From positions 620,001 through 684,000 of the forward strand of contig CAWCXF010000007.1 in NCBI GenBank assembly GCA_963799455.1: a stretch of 64,000 nt of DNA, in the 5' to 3' direction. The translations under genes were made by a program, and so were the position numbers. Source of the stretch: CAWCXF01 sp963799455. GTDB taxonomy: Bacteria > Pseudomonadota > Alphaproteobacteria > Rhodobacterales > Rhodobacteraceae. A model generated the notes under the pieces. The model saw only the letters and a program-made list of their open reading frames with translations. It did not search any database and was not told the DNA's origin. This document shows positions 46,516 to 55,097 of the stretch, one piece after another. The number at the start of each line of letters is the position of its first letter. Within the stretch, counting starts at the first letter, position 1.

Positions 46516-46980
46516 GTGAGGCTGCGGATCTGCGCGGTCGGGCGGCTCAGGCCGGGCCCCGAGCGCGCGCTGGTCGAGGACTACGCCGCGCGCCTCGGGC
46601 GCGCGGGCCGGCCGGTCTCGCTCGGGCCGCTCGACGTGCGGGAGGTCGAGGCGCAGGGCGGCAAGGCCGCCGAGGCCGTGCTGCTGGGCCGAGCCGTGCC
46701 CGAAGGGGGGCGGGTGGCCGCGCTCGACGAGGGCGGGCGGATGCTGTCCTCCCCGGGGCTGGCCGCGCTGCTCGCGCGCTGGCGCGACGAGGGCGCGCGG
46801 GACGCCGCCTTCGTGATCGGCGGCGCCGACGGCCTCGACGGGGCCCTGCGCGAGCGCGCGGACCTCCTCCTGAGCCTCGGCCCGATGGTCTGGCCCCACA
46901 AGCTCGTCCGCGCGATGCTCGCCGAGCAGCTCTACCGCTCGGCGTCGATCCTGGCCGGAACCCCCTACCATCGCGCCTGA
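46516..46980 (+). CDS. rlmH: 23S rRNA pseudouridine-1915 N3-methyltransferase
   Basis: SPOUT methyltransferase acting on Psi1915 of 23S rRNA. 154 residues, starting with GTG (MRLRICAVGRLRPGPE). Signatures are LDEGGRMLSSPGLAALLARW (20 residues), FVIGGADGLDG, and the C-terminal trefoil-knot end EQLYRSASILAGTPYHR. It follows rsfS with a ten-base gap, so both are probably co-transcribed. Confidence 0.96.
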   Translation: MRLRICAVGRLRPGPERALVEDYAARLGRAGRPVSLGPLDVREVEAQGGKAAEAVLLGRAVPEGGRVAALDEGGRMLSSPGLAALLARWRDEGARDAAFVIGGADGLDGALRERADLLLSLGPMVWPHKLVRAMLAEQLYRSASILAGTPYHRA

Positions 46981-47120
46981 GAGCGGGGGTCCGGGGGCAC
47001 CCCCGCCGAACGCCCTCGGGCGACGAGACGGACAGGGCAGGCCGTCGGGATGCCCCCGAGGCGCTGGCGCTCACGCGCGCCCGAGCCTAGAGAGAAGCGC
47101 ATCAGACCCGGAGCCCCGTC

Positions 47121-48665
47121 ATGACCCGACCCGTCGTCCTGTGCATCCTCGATGGCTGGGGGCAGATCGAGCGATCCGAGGGCAACGCGCCGCTCCTCGC
47201 CTCGACGCCCACCGTGGACCGGCTGATGGCCACCTGCCCCCACGCCACGCTCGTCACCTTCGGCCCCGATGTCGGGCTCCCCGAGGGGCAGATGGGCAAC
47301 TCCGAGGTCGGCCACACCACGATCGGGGCGGGGCGCGTGGTGCTGATGGACCTGCCGCGCATCAACCAGGTGGTGCGCGACGGCGCGTTCGGGCGGCTGC
47401 CCGCGATCGAGCGGCTCGTGGCGCGGCTGCGCGAGACCGGGGGGGCCGCGCACGTGCTGGGGCTGGCGAGCCCCGGCGGCGTGCACAGCCACCAGCGCCA
47501 CGTCGCCGCCGCCGTCCGCGCCCTGTCGGAGGCGGGCGTGCCGGTGGTGCTGCACCTGATCACCGACGGGCGCGACGTGCCGCCCCGGAGCGCGCGCGAG
47601 CAGGTCGGCGCGCTCCTGGAGGAGGTGGCCGGCCTTGCCGGCGTGAGCGTCGGCACGGTGATGGGGCGCTTCTTCGCCATGGACCGCGACCAGCGCTGGG
47701 ACCGGGTGGAGCGCGCCTTCCGCGCGATCAGGGAGGGCTCGGGCCGCGAGGCGCCCGACGCGCTCGCCGCCATCGACGCGGCCTACGAGCGCGGCGAGAC
47801 CGACGAGTTCGTCGAGCCGACCGTGATCGCGGGCTACGCGGGCGTCGGCGAGGGCGCGGACGAGGGCGAGGGCCGGGGCGCCGGCGCGGGGCTCCTGTGC
47901 GCCAACTTCCGCTCCGACCGGGTGCGCGAGATCCTGGGGGCGCTGCTCGACCCCGCCTTCGAGGGCTTCGCGCGCGACGCGCCGCTCCCCTTCGCGGCCG
48001 CGCTCGGCATGACCTCCTACTCCGAGCGGCTCGACCAGCTCATGGACGTGGCCTTCCCCGACGAGGCGATCGAGAACGGGCTCGGCGCCTGGGTGGCGGG
48101 ACACGGCCTGCGCCAGTTCCGCCTCGCCGAGACCGAGAAGTATCCCCACGTCACCTTCTTCTTCAACGGCGGGCGCGAGGAGCCCTACCCCGGCGAGGAC
48201 CGCGCCATGCCGCCGTCGCCCAAGGTCGCCACCTACGACCAGGCGCCCGAGATGTCGGCGGCGGAGGTGACCGAACGGCTCGTCGCCGCGATCGAGGGCG
48301 GCTACGACCTGATCGTGGTCAATTTCGCCAACCCCGACATGGTGGGCCACACCGGCGACCTCGACGCGGCGATCCGCGCCTGCGAGGCGGTGGACGCCGG
48401 CCTCGGCCGGGCGGTCGAGGCGCTGGGGCGTGCGGGCGGCGCGATGGTCGTCTGCGCCGACCACGGCAACTGCGAGACCATGATCGCGCAGGACGGCGGG
48501 CCGCACACCGCGCACACCACCAACCCGGTGCCGGTGATCCTCGTCGGCGGCCCCGAGGGCGCCACCATGCGCGACGGGCGGCTGTCGGATCTGGCGCCGA
48601 CGGTGCTCGCGCTGATGGGCCTGGAGCAGCCCTCCGAGATGACGGGCGAGAGCCTGATCGGCTGA
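47121..48665 (+). CDS. gpmI: 2,3-bisphosphoglycerate-independent phosphoglycerate mutase
   Basis: Interconverts 3- and 2-phosphoglycerate in glycolysis, needing Mn2+. 514 residues, normal. Motifs are CILDGWGQ, GNSEVGHTTIGAGR (with the nucleophilic Ser), GGVHSHQRHV, DGRDVPPRSA, ANFRSDRVRE, TFFFNGGREEP, NFANPDMVGHTGD and CADHGNCETM. ATG at 47121 follows GGAGCCCC. The 140 bases upstream contain a short copy of the GC palindromic repeat family (46984-47005). Confidence 0.97.
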   Translation: MTRPVVLCILDGWGQIERSEGNAPLLASTPTVDRLMATCPHATLVTFGPDVGLPEGQMGNSEVGHTTIGAGRVVLMDLPRINQVVRDGAFGRLPAIERLVARLRETGGAAHVLGLASPGGVHSHQRHVAAAVRALSEAGVPVVLHLITDGRDVPPRSAREQVGALLEEVAGLAGVSVGTVMGRFFAMDRDQRWDRVERAFRAIREGSGREAPDALAAIDAAYERGETDEFVEPTVIAGYAGVGEGADEGEGRGAGAGLLCANFRSDRVREILGALLDPAFEGFARDAPLPFAAALGMTSYSERLDQLMDVAFPDEAIENGLGAWVAGHGLRQFRLAETEKYPHVTFFFNGGREEPYPGEDRAMPPSPKVATYDQAPEMSAAEVTERLVAAIEGGYDLIVVNFANPDMVGHTGDLDAAIRACEAVDAGLGRAVEALGRAGGAMVVCADHGNCETMIAQDGGPHTAHTTNPVPVILVGGPEGATMRDGRLSDLAPTVLALMGLEQPSEMTGESLIG

Positions 48666-48842
48666 ACGGCGCGCCTTTGCCGAGTTGCCGCGCCGCTACG
48701 CACTCGTGATCGCCGCTCCCCCCGCGACGCGGTGCCAGGTGGTTCCGGCCGCCCCGCGCAGGGTATAGCGTGGCTCGGCCCCGACTCCGGCGCGAGGACG
48801 CGGGGCGCTCAGGTCGAGAGGGGACGCGAGGGTGGGGCAGGG

Positions 48843-50189
48843 ATGAGGAAGATCGTCATGGCCGCGCTCGGCGGCGTGCTCGCGGGCGGGCTCGTGACCA
48901 CGCAGGTGGCCGGCCCCCTGATCGCGCAGGAGGGCGACCGCAAGGCCTCGCTCTACGATCAGATCGACCTCTTCGCCGACATCCTCGAGCGCATCCGCGC
49001 GCAATATGTCGAGGAGGTGGACGAGACCGAGCTGATCGAGGCCGCCATCAACGGGATGCTGATCTCGCTCGACCCGCACTCCTCCTACCTCTCGGAGGAG
49101 GACTTCGAGAAGATGCGCACCGAGACCCGCGGCGAGTTCGGGGGCCTGGGCATCGAGGTCACCCAGGAGGAGGGCTTCGTCAAGGTCGTCTCGCCGATCG
49201 ACGACACGCCCGCCGACGAGGCCGGGATGCAGTCGGGCGACTTCATCACCCATGTCGACGGCGAGAGCACGCTGGGGCTGACGCTCGACGAGGCGGTGGA
49301 CATGATGCGCGGGCCGGTGGGCTCGGAGATCGTCATCACCGTCGTGCGCGAGGGCGTCGAGGAGCCCTTCGACGTCTCCATCATCCGCGACACCATCAAG
49401 CTCGTCGCGGTGCGCTCGCGCACCGTCGGCGACACCGTGGTGCTGCGCATCACCACCTTCAACAGCCAGACCTATCCCGGCGTGGAGGAGGAGCTCGCCA
49501 AGCAGGTCGAGGAGCTCGGCGGCATGGAGAAGGTGGACGGCTTCGTCATCGACCTGCGCAACAACCCCGGGGGCTTGCTGACCCAGGCCATCGAGGTCTC
49601 CGACGCCTTCCTCGAGGACGGCGAGATCGTCTCGACCCGCGGGCGCGAGCTGGTGGACAACGACCGCTACGAGGCGACGCCGGGGGATCTGGCCGACGGA
49701 AAGCCCATCGTCGTGCTCATCAACGGCGGCTCGGCGTCCGCGTCCGAGATCGTCGCGGGCGCCCTCCAGGACCACCAGCGCGCCATCGTCGTGGGCGAGA
49801 AGAGCTTCGGCAAGGGCTCGGTCCAGACCGTGATGCCGCTCCAGGGCCGCGCCGCGATGCGGCTGACCACGGCGCGCTACTACACGCCCTCGGGCCGCTC
49901 GATCCAGGCGCTCGGCGTCTCGCCCGACATCGTCGTGGCCCAGCCCCGACCCGACCCCAACGCGCCCGAGGAGGACGAGGAGCCCGAGGTCGATGCGCGG
50001 CCCTTGCGCACCGAGGCCGACCTGCGCGGCAGCCTGGAGAACGACAGCGTCACCGAGGAGGAGCGCGAGCAGATCGAGGCCGACCGCGAGAAGGCCGAGA
50101 CCGCGGCGGCGCTGCGCGAGGAGGATTATCAGCTCGCCTACGCGATCGACATCCTCAAGGGGTATCAGGCGCTCAAGGCCCGGAACTGA
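48843..50189 (+). CDS. ctpA: C-terminal processing protease (S41 family)
   Basis: Periplasmic serine protease, 448 residues. An N-terminal signal or anchor (MRKIVMAALGGVLAGGLVTT) is followed by a PDZ domain (about 85-165, GGLGIEVTQEEGFVKVVSP) and the S41 core with IDLRNNPGGLLTQAI, the catalytic Ser in GGSASASEIVAGAL and the Lys in GEKSFGKGSVQT. The C-terminus is acidic and coiled-coil-like. ATG at 48843; TATAGC at 48764 may be a -10. In Rhodobacterales a murein hydrolase activator gene often stands between gpmI and ctpA; here only 177 bases remain, without one. Confidence 0.95.
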   Translation: MRKIVMAALGGVLAGGLVTTQVAGPLIAQEGDRKASLYDQIDLFADILERIRAQYVEEVDETELIEAAINGMLISLDPHSSYLSEEDFEKMRTETRGEFGGLGIEVTQEEGFVKVVSPIDDTPADEAGMQSGDFITHVDGESTLGLTLDEAVDMMRGPVGSEIVITVVREGVEEPFDVSIIRDTIKLVAVRSRTVGDTVVLRITTFNSQTYPGVEEELAKQVEELGGMEKVDGFVIDLRNNPGGLLTQAIEVSDAFLEDGEIVSTRGRELVDNDRYEATPGDLADGKPIVVLINGGSASASEIVAGALQDHQRAIVVGEKSFGKGSVQTVMPLQGRAAMRLTTARYYTPSGRSIQALGVSPDIVVAQPRPDPNAPEEDEEPEVDARPLRTEADLRGSLENDSVTEEEREQIEADREKAETAAALREEDYQLAYAIDILKGYQALKARN

Positions 50190-50753
50190 AGGCGGGGGGC
50201 ACGCATGCCCCCCGGGCCCCCCGCGTTCGGGGGCATTCGTCGAAAGGGCGGCGCAACTCCCCTGGAGCGCGTTAGGCCGGATGCAACCGGACCGGTCTCA
50301 GATGGCCCCGCGGCGGACGAGGCCCCGCCCGCGACCCGGAGAAGCACGCCGGAGATGGCGCCGACCGGCCGGGCGGGGCACCTCGTCCGCCGCAGGCGGG
50401 CGGCGGAGGCTGGGCGCGGCGCGCCCTCGCGGCTCGGGCGAGGCCCGCTGGGGGCTTTGCGGGCCGCCGACCCATGGAGGCGAGGGCGCCCGCCTCACAT
50501 CGGCCGTCGCCGCCACCTTGCCCCGAGGGAGGCGAGCCGGGCGCCTTCACCTCGCGCCGACGATCGAGGAGCAGGCCGGCTTGTCGGGAGCGGCCTGCCT
50601 CGGCGCCAGGCGGGCGTTGCGAAGGGGTGCGGCGCCCGTCGAGGCCAGCGCCGCGGGGCGTGTCGATGCCGGTCGAAGTCCGCGGCGCCGACTCGAGGCC
50701 GTGCCGTCCCGCCGCGGCGCCCTAGCTCTGCCGCAGCAGCCCCGGAGCCGCCG
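50190..50753. other. Intergenic region with palindromic and dispersed repeats
   Basis: Directly after the ctpA stop lies GGGGGGCACGCATGCCCCCC (50194-50213) and a CCCCCCGCGTTCGGGGG stem-loop, related to those at 26341 and 54433. At 50266-50305, GAGCGCGTTAGGCCGGATGC and the following ACCGGACCGGTC resemble the dispersed repeat of 23036 and 52558. No gene is supported in the rest: open frames are Arg/Pro-rich shadows. Confidence 0.6.
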
Positions 50754-51251
50754 ATGACCGCCCTCACCCCAGCCGAGATCGCCGCGCTGCCTTACCGCCC
50801 TTGCGTCGGCATCGTGCTGGCGCGGCCGGACGGGACCGTCTTCGCGGGCAAGCGGATCGACAACCCCACCGAGGCCTGGCAGATGCCCCAGGGCGGCGTC
50901 GATCCGGGCGAGGCCCTCCACCCGGCCGCGCTGCGCGAGCTGTGGGAGGAGACGGGCGTCACGCCCGATCTCGTGACCATCGAGGCCGGGACGGCGCGTC
51001 CGATCACCTACGAGCTTCCGCCCGAGCTGCTCGGGCGCCTGTGGGGCGGGCGCTACCGCGGCCAGTCGCAGCGCTGGGTGCTGATGCGCTTCCACGGCAC
51101 GGACGCGGACATCGACATCGAGGCCGCGGGCCAGCCCCACGCGCCCGAGTTCTCCCGATGGCGCTGGATGACGCCCGCCGACCTCGTGACCCGCATCGTG
51201 CCCTTCAAGCGCCACGTCTACGAGGCCGTCTTCGCCGAGTTGAGACCCTGA
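50754..51251 (+). CDS. rppH: RNA pyrophosphohydrolase
   Basis: Nudix hydrolase that removes pyrophosphate from mRNA 5' ends and so starts decay. 165 residues. The Nudix box is GGVDPGEALHPAALRELWEE followed by TGV, with all key Glu residues. It begins TPAEIAALPYRPCVGIVLAR and has the AWQMPQGG segment typical of RppH, then GQSQRWVLMRFHG. ATG at 50754. It follows ctpA at a distance of 564 bases. Confidence 0.95.
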   Translation: MTALTPAEIAALPYRPCVGIVLARPDGTVFAGKRIDNPTEAWQMPQGGVDPGEALHPAALRELWEETGVTPDLVTIEAGTARPITYELPPELLGRLWGGRYRGQSQRWVLMRFHGTDADIDIEAAGQPHAPEFSRWRWMTPADLVTRIVPFKRHVYEAVFAELRP

Positions 51252-52218
51252 AGCGCGCCGTCGCACGCTTCCCGGCGTCCATGGAGCACAGCGGGACGCG
51301 AAGGCCCCCGACCCCGGCCCCGTCGATCGGCTCGCGGGGTGGGGCGCGGTGCGGCTCGCCGCGGGCGGCCCGGGAGGTGCGGCATGGGCGATCGGACGAA
51401 GACCGGGTCCGGCCGTCCGAGGCGCGGATGGGCGCCTGCGGCCCGTCCCTGCGCGCTCGCGCGGCCGAGGGGCGATGACCGCCGCGTGCCGAGCGGCATC
51501 GTCCTCCTGGACCTCGGCGACCACGCGGGCACCGGGGCGCTGCCGTCCTCCCGCCCGAGGCCGAGGCGCTGATCGCGGGCCGGGGCCGCGAGGCGGCCTC
51601 CCTCCGCGACGCCCCGGCAGACCGGGGCCTCGCGCCCCGCATCCCCTCTCGCAGGGGCGCAGGACGGCCGGCCCCGCCCGGGCCCATCCATCGCCCGCCC
51701 TCGGCGCCACCGGATCGCGGGCGCCGTCGCATTGAGGACCGGCGCCGCGACCGCCGCGCCGACCCCCACCTCGCCGCCCGCGCCGCCATGGGGCTGCCCG
51801 GGTCGTCAGCCCTGAGCCCGGAGCCGTTTCGAGCCGCCCCGGGCGGGAGCGCGGAGCCGCGCGGGTGGCAGCTCTCGCCGCTCGGGGGGCGCCCGCAGCC
51901 ACCGGGCCCAAGCAGCCACCGCGCGCGCCTTCGAGCCGCGCCTTCGGCGTCCCGGTCTGTGCCGCGCCTTCTCCTTCGTCGCCGGGGCCGCATCGGGCGT
52001 TCCCTCCTGCGGCGCGCCCCGGCCTTTCGCGCCTGCGGCCACCCCCGGCCCGGAGCCCGGTCCGAGCCCGGCCCGGAGCCCGGTCCGGAGCCCGGCCCGG
52101 AGCCCGAACCGCGGCCGGCCTCGGCGGCGCAGGTCCGCGACCGGCCGCCCTCGCCGCCCGAGGGGCTCCCGGGGCCGGCCCCCTTGCGCCGGGGCGGGCG
52201 CTCTGCCACCTCGCGGCC
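51252..52218. other. 967 bases without a supported gene
   Basis: Open frames cover this stretch in all directions, but none has a recognisable domain and composition is Arg/Pro/Gly-rich. A 24-bp direct repeat, CCCGGCCCGGAGCCCGGTCC and its end, occurs about 2.7 times at 52045-52109. No promoter or RNA gene was recognised. Confidence 0.5.
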
Positions 52219-52560
52219 ATGGCGACGACGCCCGAGGTCTACACGCTGCTGGTCGAGCTCGGCCGCCGTCCGGGCGACGGGCTGCCCGAGGGCGCCACGG
52301 GGGCGGCGCTGATGTGCTACGCCTCGGGCCGCGACGAGGCCGAGGCGGTGCGCGAGACCGTGGCCGTGCTCAAGCGCGCCGAGATGGCGCCCTTGGACGT
52401 GTCGAGCTACGGCTCGCTCGCCGAGCGTCTGGCCGAGGGCCACGACATCGCCCCCGAGGAGCGCGCGCTGATGGCGCGCGCGGCCGCCGAGGACGCCGTG
52501 ATCGTCGCCCAGGCGACGCCGTTCTACGACGAGGGGGAGGGTGGTCCGGACGCCGCCTGA
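52219..52560 (+). CDS. Conserved hypothetical protein
   Basis: 113 residues, acidic, soluble. It reads VYTLLVELGRRPGDGLPEGA, GAALMCYASGRDEAEAVRET, AEMAPLDVSSYGSLAERLAE and VIVAQATPFYDEGEG. Composition and codon use fit a real gene, and the pattern recalls a small protein conserved in Rhodobacterales, but I cannot assign a function. ATG at 52219; the frame is open upstream but low-complexity there. It is followed at its stop by copy B of a dispersed intergenic repeat. Confidence 0.7.
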   Translation: MATTPEVYTLLVELGRRPGDGLPEGATGAALMCYASGRDEAEAVRETVAVLKRAEMAPLDVSSYGSLAERLAEGHDIAPEERALMARAAAEDAVIVAQATPFYDEGEGGPDAA

Positions 52561-52651
52561 GCGCGTTCGGACCCGACGGGATCGGCTCGGGCGCTCCGGG
52601 CTCCTTCGTGGTCGCGTCGTCCGTGCGCCCGACCGGTCCGGTCGGGCTGGG
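52558..52651. repeat. Dispersed intergenic repeat, copy B
   Basis: Begins at the TGA of the hypothetical gene with GAGCGCGTTCGGACCCGACG and ends in the hairpin CCCGACC-GGTCC-GGTCGGG (52628-52646). Same order of blocks as copy A at 23036. The remaining 525 bases to dapE show nothing recognised. Confidence 0.65.
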
Positions 52652-53176
52652 AGACGCTTCAGGCGCCGCCGCCCAGCCAAGTCTCCGCGAGCCGCCCCCA
52701 GAGCGAGTGGAGCACGGCGCCGGTCCGGCGTCGGGGGCTCCGAACGAGCCCGCCGGTGCGCGGCGCCGTCGGGGCCAGGCGATCGCGGCCCGGGCGACCC
52801 GGTGCGGCGGCTCGCCCGAGGCCGGGCCCGAACGCGGGGCCGGCGCATGAGGATCCTCCACCGCGCTCCATCGCGCAGACAGGCGCCCGGCCGGCGCGCA
52901 GCCGAGCGCCCCTGCGGGCGAACGCGTCCCGAAGAGGCGCCTCGCATGCCCGGGATCGGTCAGGGAACGCTCTCATGCGTCGGCCCAGGGCCGAGGCGCC
53001 CTCGGCCCTGGGCCGGCCCCCACGTCCCACCCCCGCCGCTCCGCCCGCTCCGACAGGCGCTCGTGAGGGCCATGCGTGGCCTGCCGGGCGGGCGCGACGC
53101 GCCTTGAGTGTGCGGCCGAGGCGGGTCACAACCGCTCGAGCCGCAAGGCGCCACGCCGTCCCGGAGCGACCGTCCC

Positions 53177-54431
53177 ATGCCCAACGACTCCGCTCGCCCT
53201 GCGCCGACCGCCGCCCCCTCGGAACCTCCCGCTCGCCCCGCGCGGCCCCCCGCGCGGCCCCCCGCGCGGCCCATCGACGCCCGCGCCCGCGCAGGGCCGA
53301 TCGATCCGGCCGAGCTGACCGCGCGCCTGATCCGCTGCCCATCGGTCACGCCCGAGGACGGCGGCGCGATCCCGCTGCTGGCGGGCGTGCTGGAGGCGGC
53401 GGGCTTCGAGTGCCACCGCGCCGACCGCGGCGGGATCGCCAACCTCTTCGCCCGGCGCGGACCTCGCGGCGCGCCGCGGACCTTCGGCTTCAACGGGCAC
53501 ACCGACGTGGTGCCGCCGGGCGACAGGCAGGCCTGGAGCGTCGATCCGTTCGGGGGCGAGGCGCGGGGCGGCTGGCTCTGGGGGCGGGGCGCGACCGACA
53601 TGAAGTCGGGCGTGGCCGCCTTCGCCGCCGCCGCCGCCGCCGTCGATCTGCCCGAGGGCTGCGCCGTGGCGCTGGCGATCACGGGCGACGAGGAGGGATC
53701 CTCGACCGACGGCACGCCCGCGCTGCTCGACTGGATGGAGGCGCGGGGCGAGGCGTTCGCCGCCTGCCTCGTGGGCGAGCCGACCTGCCCCGAGACCTTC
53801 GGCGACATGATCAAGATCGGCCGGCGGGGCGCCGTGACCCTCGCGGTGACCGCGCGCGGGGTGCAGGGGCATTCGGCCTACCCCGAGCGGGCGCGCAACC
53901 CGGTGCCCGCCCTGGCGCGGCTGGTGGACCGTCTGTCCGCGCAGCCGCTCGACATGGGCACCGAGCATTTCGGCCCCTCGACGCTGGCCGCCGTCTCCTT
54001 CGACACCGGCAACACGGCCTCCAACGTGATCCCCGGCGCCTGCCGCGCGGTCGTCAACATCCGGTTCAACGACGCGCATTCGTCGGGCTCGCTGCGGGAG
54101 TGGGTCGAGGGCGAGGCCGCGCGCCTCGGCGCCGAGACCGGGATCGACTTCGCCGTCGAGGCGCGGGTGTCGGGCGAGAGCTTCCTGACGCCGCCCGGCC
54201 CGCTGTCGGATTCTGGTGGCGCGTGCCGTGGAGGCCGAGACCGGCGTGCGGCCCGTGCTGTCCACCTCGGGCGGCACGTCGGACGCGCGCTTCATGCGCG
54301 CCCACTGCCCCGTGGTCGAGTTCGGCCTGGTCGGCCAGACCATGCACCAGGTGGACGAGCGCGTGGAGGTGGCGCAGGTTCATGCGCTGGCGCGGGTGTA
54401 TGAGCGGGTGTTGCGGGACTGGCTTGGGTAA
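53177..54431 (+). CDS. dapE: Succinyl-diaminopimelate desuccinylase, one frameshift
   Basis: Zinc enzyme of the lysine/diaminopimelate pathway. About 417 residues once repaired. Motifs are FGFNGHTDVVPPGD (metal His/Asp), WGRGATDMKSGVAAF, TGDEEGSSTDG (catalytic Glu), GEPTCPETFGDMIKIGRRG, VQGHSAYPERARNPV, then, in the next frame, LSTSGGTSDARFM, VVEFGLVGQTMHQVDERV and VYERVLRDWLG. The shift lies at 54209 (one surplus G in GTCGGATTCTGG). The N-terminus carries an extra, Pro/Arg-rich 45 residues. As diaminopimelate synthesis is essential, a sequence error is more likely than a null gene. Confidence 0.9.
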
Positions 54432-54432
54432 G

Positions 54433-54490
54433 CGGGGGCCCGGGGGCACGCGTGCCCCCGGCGGGGGTCCGGGGGCGGCGCCCCCGGTCC
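54433..54490. repeat. GC palindromic repeat after dapE
   Basis: CCGGGGGCACGCGTGCCCCCGG followed by CGGGGGTCCGGGGGCGGCGCCCCCGG (shown by its parts GGGGGTCC and GGGGGCGGCGCCCCC). Same core as at 26341 and 50191. It starts four bases after the dapE stop and runs into the next gene's start region. Confidence 0.75.
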
Positions 54491-54498
54491 TCGTCGTC

Positions 54499-55065
54499 AT
54501 GGTGAAGGAGCCCCGCCCCGGCCGGGTCAAGACGCGCCTCGCCCGCGACATCGGCTCCGTCGCCGCGGCCTGGTGGTTCCGCCACCAGTCGCTCGCGCTC
54601 CTGCGCCGGCTGCGCGACCCGCGCTGGCGGCTGGTGCTGGCGGTGTCGCCCGACGCCGAGGGGGCGGCCTCGCGCGTCTGGCCCCGGGGTCCGGCCCGTG
54701 TGCCGCAGGGGCGGGGCGATCTCGGGGACCGGATGGGGCGGTTGCTTCGCGGCCTGCCGCCGGGCCCCGCCTGCATCGTCGGGGCCGACGTGCCCGGCGT
54801 GGGCCGCGCGCATGTGGCGCAGGCGTTCCGGGCGCTGGGCCGGGCCGAGGCCGTGCTGGGCCCCGCGACGGATGGGGGCTACTGGCTGGTGGGGCTGCGC
54901 CGGACGGCGGCGGTGCCCGCGGGGCTGTTCCGGGGGGTCCGCTGGTCCACGGAGCACGCGATGGCCGACACCGAGGCGTCGATGGCGGGGCTCAGGGTGG
55001 CGCATGTCGCCACCCTGTCGGACGTGGACACCGCCGCCGATCTCGGGCGCCCGCCCGCCGCGTGA
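54499..55065 (+). CDS. DUF2064 / TIGR04282 glycosyltransferase-like protein
   Basis: 188 residues from the ATG at 54499. It begins MVKEPRPGRVKTRLARDIGS, the N-terminal nucleotide-binding signature of this family, with later IVGADVPGV (metal Asp) and PATDGGYWLVGLRRTA. Family members are related to nucleotide-sugar transferases, some linked to arsenosugar synthesis; the role here is unknown. The family usually has three or four residues more at the start; here that part is in the repeat at 54433, which may have replaced the native start. Confidence 0.82.
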   Translation: MVKEPRPGRVKTRLARDIGSVAAAWWFRHQSLALLRRLRDPRWRLVLAVSPDAEGAASRVWPRGPARVPQGRGDLGDRMGRLLRGLPPGPACIVGADVPGVGRAHVAQAFRALGRAEAVLGPATDGGYWLVGLRRTAAVPAGLFRGVRWSTEHAMADTEASMAGLRVAHVATLSDVDTAADLGRPPAA

Positions 55066-55097
55066 CGGCCGGGGCCTCGCGTGCTAGCTGGCGCGCC

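Noticed and set aside
51252..52218. Possible genes in the 967-bp gap after rppH (frames on both strands)
   Set aside because: No start with a ribosome site and no family motif; composition equals that of shadow frames.
23385..54215. Link between frameshifts and GANTC (CcrM methylation) sites, since three shifts lie next to GATTC
   Set aside because: GANTC also occurs without any frameshift in gyrB (about 10036), dnaN (about 5795) and the IS1595 transposase, and the rnr, RES and mscS shifts have none.
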